Positions 1 to 12,330 of a stretch of DNA of 64,000 bases are shown piece by piece. Source of the DNA: Rhinopithecus roxellana (Eukaryota > Chordata > Mammalia > Primates > Cercopithecidae); contig NC_044567.1 of the NCBI RefSeq assembly GCF_007565055.1, positions 48,136,260 to 48,200,259 of the forward strand, in the 5' to 3' direction. Every line of letters starts with the position of its first letter. Positions within the stretch are counted from its first letter, which is position 1. A program made the position numbers and the translations under genes. The notes under the pieces were generated by a model. That model saw only the letters and a program-made list of their open reading frames with translations, had not been told where the DNA came from and did no database searches.

Positions 1-306
<306 letters not shown>

Positions 307-1246
307 TGCTCTTTATTTTAAAAACAGAAAAGTTATCAAATATTGTTCTTGATTTAGAAGTTTAAACTACTTTATACCTAGTTTTTCTTAGTTTTCTTTA
401 TACTGAGTTTTACTTTTATAGTAGAGAAAGAAAGCTAACTCGCACTAAATTGAATTTCTGTACCTTAAAACCCACATGTGGCTATGATTGCTGAGTGTGA
501 GCTATCGTGACCTTTTTCACCTCGTGGTATTTACTGTGCCTGAGTCTGCTCAAGAGATGCTGGTGTCTCCTCCCTCTCCCACCCCTGCTTCATCCCAGCA
601 TGGACTGGCCCTCACACCAGTCACTATTAGTGTCTGCTCTGGGCTCTGCTCTGCCCAGCCCAGCTCACTGAGCCCAGCCCACCTGGCAGGGCACCTGGGC
701 CAGCTGGTCAACCCCTGGACTCAGCCCCTGCTCTGGTGCAAGCAGGGTGGAGCCCAGGGGGCACTTTGCTCCCCAGATGATGCCCTCTAGAGGGCAGAAG
801 GGGGGATGTCTGAAGCCAGGCTCACTGCTGAAAGCCTGGAGGAGGAGTCCTGGGTACCCTGAGCTGAGCTGCACCTCCCTCAGTACCACTGACTGTCCCT
901 TGGGCTCTGCTCCCAGCCCAGGTGCTCAGCTGCCAGCCAGAGGAGTGGCCTCTGGTGTGGGCGTCTCACAACCCCTGACCCCCCAGGGGGCACGTCCTAG
1001 ACACTGGGTGGGTGGAATCTAGGGCCTGTCTGTTCACTTGTCTGGCCAGAGGCACTGGCTTTGGGCTTCTGGTCACCTTTTCTAAAAATGGTCGCGTCTT
1101 CTCCTTCTCTCTCCCCTGCCTCAAGGCAAGCCTTGCTGCAGGCACGAGGGTGCTGTTTCTGCACGGCCCCATCAGCACTACTATTTTCATATATTTGCTT
1201 CTGCCAGGTTGATAGGCGTGTGGTGCTATTTCACGGCTTCTTTACA

Positions 1247-1251
<5 letters not shown>
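307..1251. other. Intron sequence, no recognised feature
   Basis: AT-rich to about 480, then GC-richer sequence with short open frames on both strands. No repeat consensus, splice-bounded exon or RNA gene was recognised. Confidence 0.5.
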
Positions 1252-1277
<26 letters not shown>

Positions 1278-1540
1278 TTTGAAACGGAGTCTCGCTCTGT
1301 CACCCGGGCTGGAGTGCAGTGCCCGGATCTCAGCTCACTGCAAGCTCCGCCTCCCGGGTTTACGCCATTCTCCTGCCTCAGCCTCCTGAGTAGCTGGGCC
1401 TACAGGCGCCCGCCACCGTGCCCGGCTAGCTTTTTGTATATTTTAGTAGAGACGGGGTTTCACCGTGTTAGCCAGGATGGTCTCGATCTCCTGACCTCGT
1501 GATCCACCCGTCTCGGCCTCCCAAAGTGCTGGGATTACAG
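1252..1540 (-). repeat. AluY-like, 5' truncated
   Basis: Antisense Alu ending at GGGATTACAG, lacking the 5' terminal 30 bp or so. Flanked by a TACACTTGC target-site duplication (just before the T-run and again at 1541), so it was truncated at insertion. Confidence 0.9.
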
Positions 1541-1549
1541 TACACTTGC

Positions 1550-1966
1550 ATTTTTAATTGCTCGTGAGACTTTGCATTTTCTCCATGTTGCTATTTACTC
1601 TTGGTATTTCTTTCTGCATAAACCGTCCTATCGATCTTTTTTGAGCATTTATCAAGGGGAATATTTGTTTTGCCCTTTATTTTAAAGTCAGTTCTATATA
1701 TCTCAGCACTGTTTGTCATGCCATTTTTTCTTGTTCTGTTGCTTTCCTCTTTCTCTCTGTTAATCATATCTTACTGCTCAAAAGTCTTCCTATGTATGAA
1801 TATGTTCTTTCAATTGTATCACATCTGCTTTGTTTCTGATTATATTTATCACTTCTTTAGTAGTTAGACACTTATCCATCTCTAACAAGAATAAATGAGC
1901 TATTTTGTTTATAACCCCCAGTAAACTCACCAGCTGTTTAGTGTTTTGCCACGTTTGGTTTTTTCT
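1550..1966 (-). repeat. Ancient L1 fragment (ORF2 3' region, antisense)
   Basis: Diverged match to the antisense of the L1 ORF2 end, in the part corresponding to GGTATTTCTTTCTG and the following AT-rich stretch. Weak match; the assignment is by eye. Confidence 0.45.
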
Positions 1967-1976
1967 TTCACTCTAT

Positions 1977-2278
1977 TTTTTTTTTTTTTTTTTTTTTTTT
2001 TGAGACAAGGCTTTACTCAGTCACCCAGGCTGGAGTACAGTGGTATGATCCTGGCTCACTGCAGCCTCCACTTCCTGGGCTCAAGTGATCCTCAGCCTCT
2101 TGAGTAGCTGGGACTAACAGGTGTGTGCCACCACGCCCAGCTAATTTATTTTTATTTTTCATAGAAATGAGGGTCTCGCTATATTACTCAAGCTGGTCTC
2201 GAACTTCTGGGATCAAGCAATCATCCTACCTCAGCCTCCCAAAGTGCTGGGATTACAGGCATGAGCCATTGCGGCTGG
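1977..2278 (-). repeat. Alu (S/J type)
   Basis: Full-length antisense Alu flanked by TTTCACTCTA duplications on both sides. Confidence 0.93.
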
Positions 2279-2359
2279 CTTTCACTCTACTTCTTATCTG
2301 TCTGTCTGTCCATCTATCCATCTATCATCTATCTCCATTTCTGTTGTTTTGTTTTGCTT

Positions 2360-2995
2360 GAACCATTTTCAGTAGATGGAAGACATCTTGACCTTTCTCC
2401 TATAAATATTTGACAGTTTCCTGCCCAAATGCAGCGCAGTGATCACCCAAGGATTTCACATTAATTCACCAATGTCATCTAATATTCAGCTCATAATCAG
2501 ATTTCCCCAGTTGTCATAACATTGATGCTTCTGAGGAGTCCGGGCCAGTTGTCCTATAGACTGTCCCATCACCTGGATGTGCCTGTTTCCTCAAGGTTAG
2601 ATACACAGTAAGTGTTTTTGGCAAGGACAGGTGGTGGTGTGTCCTCAGAGCATCTCATGAGGGCCACATGATGTTCATTTGTTCTATTTTGGGGATGCTG
2701 CGTTCAATCACTTGGTTAAGGTGGTATCTGCCTCATCTATTCAACATAATGATACTTCTCCCCTTATAATTAATAGGTAATCTGTGGGACCATACCTTGG
2801 GACAGTGTAAACGTTTGGTTCACAGAATAGTTTTAGCATCCACTGCTGCCCCTTGCCTGAGTAAATTACACTGGTGGTTGCCAAATGGTGATTTTTCTAA
2901 TTCTCTCATTCTTTCCACAGACAGAGTATTGTTCTGTTAAAAAAAAAGAAAAAAAAAAAAAAAAAAAAAGAAGGAAGTCTTTCCTTCCACCCCGC
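2360..2995 (-). repeat. Ancient L1 3' UTR-type repeat
   Basis: Recognisable, heavily diverged interspersed repeat with the landmarks CACTTGGTTAAGGTGG, AATTAATAGGTAATCTGTGGG and TTGCCAAATGGTGATTTT. Another copy of the same family lies at 42.6-44.8 kb. Ends in an A-rich run near 2940-2969. Confidence 0.65.
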
Positions 2996-3004
2996 TTTTC
3001 TGAG

Positions 3005-3625
3005 TATCACTATGAACTCCTGGCTCCTTACCTCCCCAGCCTGTCGTACCTTGTTACCATCATTCTTTTTAATGCTCAACAGTTTTTTGTTTTATTTTTA
3101 ATGCAACATTATAACATTTTGAGCATTATGACTTGGAATAATATAGTTTTAATTGAAACAAGCCAACCGTTATTACCTTTTAAAAATCCCTCTGATAGTC
3201 TTCATTATTTATGGATTTTGAAGAATGTAACACATTTTTCAGGGTCTGTAATTGGTATTGCATTCAGTCTATTAGATTAGAGAGAGCTGCCATCTTTACA
3301 TTTATATTTAGTCCTCCCAATAGGAGCAAAATATTAATATTTAAAATAAATGTTTTACAAATGGACTAAATACATGTTTAATATTGAATGTGCTTTATTA
3401 CTGCTGATAATGCAGTACTTTTTTTCCACTGGTTATTTTCCTAGCTGCATGTCACTAGCATATAGGAATACAATTGATTTTTTGTAAATGTTTTCTCTGA
3501 TCTCACCACTGGTATGAATTCATTTATTATTTCTAGTAGTTTTCTGGTTGATGACTTTGCATTTCCTAGGTAAGCCATCCCATCCAGTTCAAAAGTCATT
3601 GTTTTGTGTCTTCTTTTGAGTTCAA
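3005..3625 (-). repeat. Ancient L1M fragment (ORF2, antisense)
   Basis: Reads as antisense L1 ORF2, including CATATAGGAATACAATTGAT and the following TTTCTAGTAGTTTTCTGGT stretch, with many substitutions. Gives rise to part of a chance open frame on the minus strand. Confidence 0.6.
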
Positions 3626-4189
3626 TTACTTTTTCTTCTGAGATGGGAGCTGCCAGCATTTCTAGAGCCAAGCAGGGTGGGCACAAGAGACATCGCCCCA
3701 ACTGACATGCACTGGAACATTGGCCACAGGTCCAGCTGTGAGTCAAGGAGAACAGCCGGGGCAGGGGCTGTGGTCTTACAGACAGGGTCCCAAAGGAAGC
3801 AGTGAATCCTGAAGAGGTCAAGGCTGGTGTTGGCACAAGAGGTGGCCTAATAGAGAGGGAAGGGGGCCAGCAAGAGGTAGTCAGGCCTCCTGCTATGGAT
3901 CGAGGGACTCCATCCTCATGGCAGAAAAACCAAGTCCCAGGCAGCAGAGGAGGGATGATGGACCAGGTGAAACATGCGCACAGATGGCCACAGAGTTGAT
4001 CTGGGCAGCCACACACAGCTAGCTGGGCTGAGGCTGTTCCCTGGTCCCTGTGTGGTCTCAGATGGTGGTGGAGCCAGTAGGGATAAGGGTTGGTAAGGGA
4101 TGGAGGAGGCAGGACCCCATCATCCTTTCCTTGTAATTTTTTACAGTGGAGGGACAGTAGCTTCCTACCACTAACTACCTTGTCAGTAC
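3626..4189. other. Intron sequence between L1M pieces, not classified
   Basis: GC-rich sequence separating two L1M-like blocks. It carries a long minus-strand open frame that continues into L1M on both sides and has no recognisable domain. No repeat family was identified. Confidence 0.4.
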
Positions 4190-4550
4190 TTGGGTTTAGG
4201 TCAATATTCTTGTGCATATTAATAAAGACCACCCCCTCTCCCCTCCGTTCTCCTTTTGTTAGAGTTTTATTCAAGACCAGATGGTAAATTGTACCAAATG
4301 TCTTCCCAGCATCTATTACATGTTTCAATGATGCTTGCTATTTTCCCAGTTGATGTAAAGAATTACGTTTGGAATGGGTGAGTCTCCACTTGGCCAGGCC
4401 TCGTCAGGTGCCCATCCTCAGGGGCAGTCCACCCAAATTACAGGGAATGGGGGAGGAGCAGCTTCCCAGAGGAAAATCAGGGTGCACCTACCAGGTGAGG
4501 GGCAGCTCAGTGTTGGGTAGAAAGAAACCACAGATGTGCAGGACTACCTA
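4190..4550. repeat. Ancient L1 fragments
   Basis: 4190-4360 resembles antisense L1M (GCATCTATTACATGTTTCAA region). 4365-4550 contains the old L1 3' UTR-type landmark GAGGAAAATCAGGGTGC, then ACCACAGATGTGCA. Strand of the second part is uncertain. Confidence 0.5.
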
Positions 4551-4929
4551 GCCTCTTAGCCCAAGCACTCTTGGTTCCCACCCTGCACTCGAGGAGCAGG
4601 GATAAGCATTTATTTCTGTGGTTCTCCTGGCATGAGGACAGATGCTGGGTTTCTGCAGCCCTCTGCCTCCAACACAGGGTGTTGTACTGGTACACAGTAC
4701 TGGATTTACAGGGCGTACATAGCAGGGGCACAGTGTTACTTAGCCAACTGAGTGAGTGAACACATGCAGTGCAAGGGGACCAGCCCGGAACCAGGAGCCC
4801 CAGCTCCTCCTGAACCCTGCCCCAAAAATCTTGTGATTTGGAAGCAAGTTCCTCTCTGCTTCTTGAGGCTGCTAGATGGTTTGGGCGGCAGGAGGGCTTT
4901 GTGATCAAGGACTCAGGGTCTGAATGGGT

Positions 4930-5085
4930 CAGAGGTTAGCTCCCAGCTTTCCAGCTTGCTGGCTCTATGACCTGGGATGGGCCTCACCTGCAAAATTGGG
5001 ATGCAATACTGTTCCCCTGAGAGGGTTCTCATAATGCTAATGAAAGCAGGTGGGTGAAGCACTTAGCACAGCCCTTGTGCATCCT
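4930..5085 (+). repeat. MIR
   Basis: Diverged MIR core: TCTATGACCTGGGATGGGC, CACCTGCAAAATTGGGAT, then GAAGCACTTAGCACAGCCC. Confidence 0.6.
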
Positions 5086-5368
5086 AAGCCCTTTACCCAG
5101 CGGAGTTATTAGGGTGCACTCTGTGGCTTTGGGGATATTTAGAAGAGGAAGTTCTGCACTGGTTATAGATGATTTCAGGCTCTTGGGGGGATAGGGATAA
5201 GCATCCAAGTCCGTAAATCACTGAGATTGTGCACTTGCTGCTGCCACCACGTGGTCCCAGGATGATGATGATGATGACCATGATGGAGAAACATACCTGC
5301 GCCTCTGGCTGCAGATACAGGGGTAAATTGAAAAAGTGGTATTGCATAGTAGAAAAGAGTGCAAGCTG

Positions 5369-5542
5369 GGCTGGGTGTGGTGGCTCACGTCTGTAATCCC
5401 AGCACTTCGGGAGGCTAAGGTGGGCAGATCACTTGAGGCCAGGAGTTGAAGACCAGCCTGGCCAATATGGTGAAACCCTGTCTCTACTAAAAATACAAAA
5501 ATTAGCCAAGCATGGTGGTGCGCACCTGTAATCCCAGCGCTG
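5369..5542 (+). repeat. Alu left part, 3' truncated
   Basis: Sense Alu from GGCTGGGTGTGGTGGCTCAC through CCTGTAATCCCAGC, then abrupt loss of homology. The right arm and A-tail are missing, indicating a later deletion. Confidence 0.85.
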
Positions 5543-6019
5543 CACTGAGGGGGCTGAAGGGGACAAGGGCATGGTATCACGCCCTCGGAGGGGCTGTGAC
5601 TGCTGTGGGCTGAGTCTGCCTGGGAAGGGGTGATGACACAACCCCTCTGTTTCCACTGTTGCTGCTGGAAATATTCCCACTGCCACCACCTAACTGCTTT
5701 TGTGCTAGCCTCAGAGGGCATGTGCCAGCTCCAAGACCAGGGCCCTGGTTGAAGACCAGTCCCTGCCACTGCCTGCCTGGGTGAGGTCCACCAGCTGCCC
5801 AATCTGGATTCCCCTCTCACGGTCTCATCATCAGAATCTCCAGGGGAGGCCCTGGAAAATACAGCTTCCAGGGTCTCACCCTGGTGAACAGGCTCTGCAG
5901 ATCTGTGTTGAGATAACAGGATGAGAATCCCCCTCCATCCTTCCGCCCTGGACGGCACATGGTTTAATGGACCATGCGTAGGCCCTGGATTGGAATGCCA
6001 AGCTCAAACCTCATTTTTC
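5543..6019. other. Intron sequence, no recognised feature
   Basis: GC-rich sequence between two Alus. An open frame on the minus strand runs through it into the Alu, with no family resemblance outside Alu. Confidence 0.5.
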
Positions 6020-6020
6020 G

Positions 6021-6365
6021 GGCTGGGCGCAGTGGCTTATGCCTGTAATCCCAGCACTTTGGGAGGCTGAGGCGGGCGGATCATGAGGTCAGGAGATTGA
6101 GACCATCCTGGCTAATGTGGTGAAACCCCGTCTCTACCAAAAATACAAAAAAATTAGCCAGGCATGGCGGCAGGCGGCTGTAGTCCCAGCTACTCGGGAG
6201 GCTGAGGCAGGAGAATGGCAGGAGAATGGCGTGAACCCAGGAGGCAGAGGTTGCAGTGAGCCAAGATCACGCCACTGCACTCCAGCCTGGGTGACAGAGC
6301 GAGACTCCATCTCAAAACAAAACAAAACAAAACAAAACAAACAAGAAAACAAAACAACAACAAAA
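6021..6365 (+). repeat. Alu with (AAAAC)n tail
   Basis: Full-length sense Alu. It has a short tandem copy of GGAGAATGGCA before the GTGAACCC box and a tail of AAAAC repeats. Confidence 0.94.
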
Positions 6366-6394
6366 CCTTGCTTTCCTGTCTCCTAGCCCAGAGA

Positions 6395-6500
6395 TCCCGG
6401 CCAAGTCCTTGGCTCTCTGGAGCCTTGGTTTTCTGGTTTATTAAGTGAGGCCAGTAACCTCCCTCCAAGGGCTGGCATGAGGATAAACCAGGAGAAGGGT
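6395..6500 (+). repeat. MIR fragment
   Basis: Weak MIR-like core: CTGGAGCCTTGGTTTTCTGG, TAAGTGAGGCCAGTAAC, GGCATGAGGATAAAC. Confidence 0.45.
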
Positions 6501-7427
6501 GTGCAGGTGCCACACGCCTGAGTCCTTTCTGATACCCAGGACTCTGTTACACCGGTCCTCCGCCCCAGGCCTCTGAGCCACTTTCTTTTGGGAAAGAGGT
6601 TTAAATTATAAATAAGGGCCTCAATCATGGATGAGGCCTCTTGCCTCCTGCTGTGCTTGCTGGAAAAGAACTTTGCCTCTGCAAAGAGTGTCTACAAAAT
6701 GAGTAGACTCAAGACCTCCCCTGTGGCCCCTGGCCCTGCCGTATGGGCCCTAAAGAATTTGCCAAGCTGCCCAGGGGTGCCTCCCACGAGGCCAGCTACT
6801 CAGACTGCAGGGCGTCCTTCCGAGGAGAAGGTGCAGTTGCAGCAGAGAGGAAGCGAGGGCTAGAAAGCCTGAGACATAGACAGCCCCACGTCCTCGCCTC
6901 AGTCAGAGCTCTGGGAGGGCCACAGCCAGGCTGGGTAGGCCTGAGCCGCCCAGCTTCTCCACCTGGGGAGCAGCTTGGTCCTGGAAGGACCCAGGGAGAT
7001 CCCACCAGAATTTCTCCTCCCCAAGTGAGTTCATCAGTGCTGGCAGCTGCACCCACAAGCCGCAGGCAGGGGTGCGGAGCGAGTGAACCTAGGCAGTTTA
7101 TCCTCTAGGGGTGACCGTGCACACTGCCACCCTCCTCTCACCCAGATGCCAGTTTTGCTGTGGAAATGGCCTGTTTAATGTCCCGTGCAAGGGAGAAAAG
7201 CTCTAGACCCCCAGAGCAGGGGTCCCATCCCGTGTCCAGCAGAGAGAGGGAGGAAAGCATATTCCGGTCCAGCAGTTGGTGAAGCAATGTGGAAATGGAG
7301 CCTGTTCCCCCTTCACTTTAGTCCAGGAAGGCCTCCGGGGAACAACACTGACTCTGGCCCAGCCTGTCTGGAACTTCCAGAGTTCAGAAACCTTTCTACA
7401 TGCAACACATTGACACTCTCTAAGAAA
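6501..7427. other. Intron sequence, no recognised feature
   Basis: GC-rich intron with several chance open frames. No repeat, exon or RNA gene recognised. Confidence 0.45.
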
Positions 7428-7535
7428 CGCCATCCTGGTGACCTTGGGTGAAGGACTCACCTCTCTGGGTCCCACTCACTTCATCAGTGAAACTGGAACC
7501 ATAATCCCCATCCTGCCCTGTCCCATCACAGGGAC
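7428..7535 (+). repeat. MIR
   Basis: GGTGACCTTGGGTGAAGGAC, CACCTCTCTGGGTCC, TTCATCAGTGAAACTGG: the central MIR region. Confidence 0.6.
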
Positions 7536-7934
7536 CACGGATCGGAAGGGGCGGGGCCACCTTAGTCTCTGCTGTCCACACTGGCCTAGGAGCTCCTCTT
7601 GTCGCCAGCCCCTGGCTAGGCCTGGCCCAGGAAATGTACTTGAGCACCAGTGAGTCCCAGGGAGCAGGCAGACACTAGGCGCAGGTGGGTTTCGGTCCTC
7701 TGCCAGGGCTGCAGGTTGCACCTCCCCCGGGATCCATGTGGGGTTTCTGTGATGGAGAGATTGACCAGTGGGCAGGACCTCACTGCCACCGCCACTGCCG
7801 TGGCCCTGCAGCCACCATAGGCGTCTGCCTGACCCCTTCCAGGCAGCAGGGAGGGGTGCTTGGAGGAGGCAGGCGCCAAGGGGCCATTAAACCCCTGAGC
7901 AATGTTTCACCTATGGTAAGAGTTCTCAAATCCG

Positions 7935-8065
7935 TATTCCCTCTGATCCCCATGGTGACGGTATGAGGTGAGGAGCAGTACCTGCCTCATTCACAGGCGA
8001 AAAAACTGAGGCTCAGAGAGGTTGGGGTCTGCCAGGGTCTCGTGGTATGTTTGAAATTCCATTAT
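7935..8065 (-). repeat. MIR (antisense)
   Basis: GTATGAGGTGAGGAGCAGTA and AAAACTGAGGCTCAGAGAGG are the reverse complement of the MIR core. Confidence 0.65.
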
Positions 8066-9164
8066 GGGATTCCCAGAACAAGTCGCCCTTCTCACTTGCC
8101 ATCTTGTGTTGTACTGACAGCAACAACAGTGGAATTTCTGGCTGGAGCCACTGTATTTTGCTTTGTTTCTGTAGCTAAACCTCAATTCACTGAAAGGCCA
8201 TGAGGTGTCCTGGTGAACTCATTTTCTGGGGAACGGAGGGAGGACTGGTGGGAGATTTTCAGTTTGAGTCTATTTGAAGTGTCAGGCTGGGCAGCTGGGC
8301 CTGTTTCGGACAGGGCAGGATAGACGGATTAGAGGAGGCAGGGTCCAGGGACCACAGCTTGGAATGGCCCAACTCCTGCAGGCCAGCACCCCCCTTTGAT
8401 GAGCAGACATTCCCATGTAACCTTAAATAATGGGTTTGAAGCCAACCAAAGCCCATAGCAAGCAGCACCTTTCAAACTACGCTGAGAGCCAGAGATGTCA
8501 ACAGAGGGCCTCACACGGAGGGAGCTGTCCTTCCGTGGTCCCCCCGAGAAGAGAGTGTCCTCCCTCTTCCCCCCCACCGTATTTAGCCTCCACCTGCCCT
8601 CCAGTCACTCAGAACAGCTGGTGGTTCCTCAGACCCTTCGGGCACCTCTAGGGCCTGGCCTTGGCTACCCTCTCCCTCCTTCCTCCCTTTGCTCACACCA
8701 AAGCCCCCCTTCTTGAATTCCCATTCCCCACAGCTGCTGTCAGTTCCTCCACCTGCAGTCCAGCAAAACCCCCTCGTCCTCCAAGGCCCTTCCACATCTC
8801 CCAAGCCCTCTGGGTTGTCTCCCCTGGGCCCCAAAACTGCAAGGATTTGGGGTAGCACCTTCAAAGGGGTTACATTGTGATGGATTCTGTCTTATCTTCC
8901 CCTACAATGCTGTGAGCAGTTTTTCAAAAGAGTAAAAAGAGTACTTTTTCCCTAAGTTCAAAAATGATCCAGTTCATTTTTTAAATTCAGCCAGTTAAAA
9001 ATTGCTGGAGGAAGAGGTGCAGTGACCGGCTGTCCCAGCTCATGAGGTTCACGGGTGTCCACAGCTTCCTGACCAGGGTCCAGGCATGCTCTGCCTATGA
9101 AAGCCTCATTTATCCCAAGCCCGCTCTGTGTCAGCTGCCAGGCCTGTCTTGATACGCCATTCCC
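8066..9164. other. Intron sequence, no recognised feature
   Basis: Mixed sequence with a pyrimidine-rich part near 8540-8800. Several overlapping short open frames, none resembling a known protein. Confidence 0.45.
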
Positions 9165-9310
9165 TCTCAGTCCTAACATGTGATGAGGCAATACTGTTGC
9201 TCAGGGATTAGTGCTCAGGGAGGTTGAGTCATCCACCACTGGTCACACAGCTGGGAAATGGAGGTGGGACTCCAGCTCAGCAATGTCTACCTCCAGAGCC
9301 TGGGAGCCAC
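9165..9310 (-). repeat. MIR (antisense)
   Basis: GTGATGAGGCAATACTGTTG, CTCAGGGAGGTTGAGTCATC and GGTCACACAGCTGGGAAATG follow the antisense MIR order. Confidence 0.6.
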
Positions 9311-10209
9311 GCTACCCTGCCTCTGGGCGTGTGGCAGTATTAACAGTCACCTACACACTTTTATGCTATTCCCCAGGCTATTTTTATTTCACTCAAAAAT
9401 AACTCCAGGACATCTGTTCCTTCCCTGGGAGCTTCCCGGGAGCCTCTCTGTCTCCCCACAGGCCAGTCTGGCTAAAGAGCTGTGGAAACATTTGCGGAAG
9501 GAACGGACAGATGGGCAGATGCATGCAGAGGCCAGTCCACTTCAGAGACCACCCAGGCTTCTGTCACTTTCGCTCCTATTCAGACCCCAAACAAAGCCCT
9601 CGTGGGTGGCCGGAGGGATTCTGTCAGCCCAGGCTCAGGCTGTGAATGACATCAGGCTGTGAATGACATCAGGGCCGCCTGATGACACTCAGACGGATGG
9701 ATGTGTTGGCGGTCCCATAAAGGAAGATGTCTCCAGCTGTGGCTGCTGGGACAGCGCTTCCCAGGAGGCGGTAGCCTGGGTACCATGTCACTGGGCCATG
9801 GTGCTGGCCAGCCCTCTGGATGTCTAGCCACCCTGGCCAGAGGCGCTCCAAAGCCGCACAGGCCCTCTCCACCTTCCCTCCCATCACCACCTTTTATCTG
9901 AGCAGGTCCCTGAGACCGGGTCCTTCATCAGGTAGGGGCCCTCCAGCTTTGAGAACCAGGAACCAACACAAAATGACTTACATGCTGAGGCAAATGTATT
10001 CTTCCTTATAACACAAGAGTCCAAGGTAGGGCAGCTCCAGGGCTGGTTCCTCAGGGGCTCAGAGGCATCAGCTAGGACCCAATCCCCTTCCATTGAGCTT
10101 CCCGGCGTCGACCCAAGATGGTGTCCATTCTCCAGCAGGGGAAGCAGGGAGGGGAGAGCTTCCTACGGATGGGCGCCCCCTCCAAAGACAGCCTCTCCCA
10201 GGGCCCCCT
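9311..10209. other. Intron sequence, no recognised feature
   Basis: No repeat family recognised. Contains a short tandem repeat near 9642-9675 (CAGGCTGTGAATGACAT twice). Confidence 0.45.
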
Positions 10210-10400
10210 GCAGATGTCTTCTCATGGTTTATTGGCCAGAGATGTATAACATGCCTTTGCCTGAACCAGTCAGTGGCAAGGGGAATGAGTCCACAGGACT
10301 GGCTTGGTCCAATCAGAACTCATGCCCCAGGTTGAGTGGCCCCAGGCACCTAGTCAGACAGAAGGTGGGCACCTCCGACCAGGGGGAGCTCTACGTGGAC
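10210..10400. repeat. Ancient L1 3' UTR-type fragment
   Basis: TTATTGGCCAGAGATGT, CCTGAACCAGTCAGTGGCAA, GGGGAATGAGTCCACAGGA and GGTCCAATCAGAACTCATG form a recognisable old interspersed repeat, probably an L1M 3' region. Strand not assigned. Confidence 0.5.
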
Positions 10401-10724
10401 AGAGAAGAGGGGAGGGGCAAGATAGTGGTGACTGACGAATCTGCCTCCGTTCTTGTCATTGTTTCTTGACTATAGAAGAGGGGAAATAAGAGACTCGCAA
10501 GAGAGGTTGAGTAATTCCCCAGGACCATACCCTTTCCAAGGTCCCCAAGCCATTTACTTGTTCTGCAGTGACGCTCCAGTGAACGGAGGCATTTTTCTCC
10601 CAGTCCTCTGACCCCATTGACTTCTCCGCTCTGGTTTTCTTCTCTTCCTCCTCCCAACCCCACGCCCACCCCAAACCTGCCTCAAAGCATTACGATCACA
10701 TAGGCTTCAGAGCTGGAAGAGACA

Positions 10725-10860
10725 TTCAATATTAATGTTATCCAATGCTGTCATTTTCCAGATGGGGAAACTGAGGCCTGAGAGGGGAAGGAGCTCAGCG
10801 AGACCACTCAGTAAAGCAATTGGTGGTGGAGCTGGGACTGGATGGAGGGCTCAGAAAGCG
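10725..10860 (-). repeat. MIR (antisense)
   Basis: TTTCCAGATGGGGAAACTGA, GGCCTGAGAGGGGAAGG, GGTGGTGGAGCTGGGACTGG. Confidence 0.7.
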
Positions 10861-11059
10861 CAGCATCCCCGATTCTCAAAGGGTCTTGGACCACCCTACT
10901 TTCTCACCTCAGCCCCCCTGTGGACGGTCTCCGCAGCCTCCCAGCTGGCTAGTGGCCCCTCTGCCTGTCCCTCCCGGGGGAAGGCTCACCCTCAGGCCCC
11001 CTTTATGCATCTTTGCACCTGGCACTTCCATGGCACTCTACAGCCTCTGACGTCCTTGA

Positions 11060-11215
11060 CTCAGTCTGATCTGATCGTCACAGTGGTCCTGTGAGCTGGT
11101 CGGAAGTGCATTAGAGATACAGAAACCGAGGCCCAGAGAGGCAAAGGGCTAGCCTGAGGTCATGCAGTGGTACCTTACTGAAGCCCAAACCAAGCCCGCT
11201 TTCTCAGCATGCTAC
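11060..11215 (-). repeat. MIR (antisense)
   Basis: GTGGTCCTGTGAGCTGGTC, ATACAGAAACCGAGGCCCAG and AGAGGCAAAGGGCTAGC match antisense MIR. Confidence 0.65.
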
Positions 11216-12004
11216 CTGTGCAGACACACAGGGATTAGTGCTCTGAGGTTGCTTTCTTGAGATTCGTGGTAATTTTCCCCTTCGCTCTGGGCCCCACTAA
11301 TTACGGAGCTGGTCCTGAGCCCCGGGCTCCTGACTTCTCCAGGATTCTTTCCACAACCACATGCTGTTCCCCCTCTACCAGTGGCCTACCCAGGGCAAGT
11401 CTGACTGATTCCATGGGACAGTCCTTCACATGGAGGGCAGCGGGCTTAGGGATTGGGAGCAAGACAGTCGGATATTTTGGCCTGAGCCCGGGGTGCAGGA
11501 ACTGGCAGGACCCACTTTGGAAATGCCTCCTTCATCCGTTGTCTCAGGCCGGTGTTGCTGAAGCTCTTGCCTGGCTGCTTTCCCATCCCCGCCTCAGAGT
11601 TAATGGAGAGGGCCAGTGGCAGCCTGTGCCCTTTGTCCCACAGGCCGGCCTGGGAGTGGCGGCTCCAGAATACAGGGTCCTATTGTGTGCCCTGACGTCA
11701 GGCAGCTGGACTGCCGGGAGTGAGGATAAACAAGCAGCTGGAGCATCTTGCCTGAAGCCCCAGGAGAGGTCTGGAGCCCCTGCAGCAGCAGGAGAAGGAG
11801 CCAGTCTGAAGAGGAACAGAGCTAGGGGGAGTTGGACTCCAACCCTGCCTGCTGTGCGGTGAGGCCAGCCCAGCATCAGCGTCCACTGCTGTAAGGGGGG
11901 AATGACTGGCCGTTTGCTACTTCATGGGGCTGCTGGGAGTGATGCACTTGAGTGCTTCGAAGGCTGCCTGACACCAGCCAGCTCTGCACTTGCCGCTGTT
12001 CTTA
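11216..12004. other. Intron sequence, no recognised feature
   Basis: GC-rich. A 201-codon open frame (11257-11862, +) has no recognisable domain and no supporting splice signals; read as chance. Confidence 0.45.
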
Positions 12005-12330
12005 CTATCGCCCGTATTCAGGATAAAGCACATACAAGCCCTTTGCCTGGCTCATAAGGCCTTGTCTTTCAGACCTGTTCCCTCTCTGTTTGGCCCCATC
12101 TCTTGATGACGCCCCCTCCCCACATTCCCTCCATCCACTCCAGACCCCCTGCCTTTGCCAGCATTGCCCCCTCTCGCTCTCCTGTTCCCTCTTGCTGCTT
12201 TTCACATCCATCCCCACTGTCCCTCTCATCTTAGCAGCTCCCAGCAGAAAACCCTGCAACTGGTCCTGGGATTTACGATGCCGCCGGTACCCCAGTGTCC
12301 CCACAGGTGTCCCCTGAGTGTAAGACCTCC
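12005..12330 (+). repeat. L2 fragment
   Basis: ATTCAGGATAAAGCACATAC, CCTTTGCCTGGCTCATAAGG and CCTTGTCTTTCAGACCTG follow the L2 3' region order, then degrade into pyrimidine-rich sequence. Confidence 0.65.

Noticed and set aside
3441..4328. 295-codon open frame on the minus strand, the longest in the window
   Set aside because: Its ends are diverged antisense L1M and the middle is composition-driven, low-complexity reading with no recognisable domain. No splice or promoter context; chance frame through repeats.
5218..5958. 246-codon open frame on the minus strand
   Set aside because: The central third is antisense Alu (typical Alu-encoded peptide text); the rest is unique but unrecognised.
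11257..11862. 201-codon open frame on the plus strand
   Set aside because: GC-rich intron, no domain or family resemblance, no Kozak context beyond chance, next to MIR and L2.
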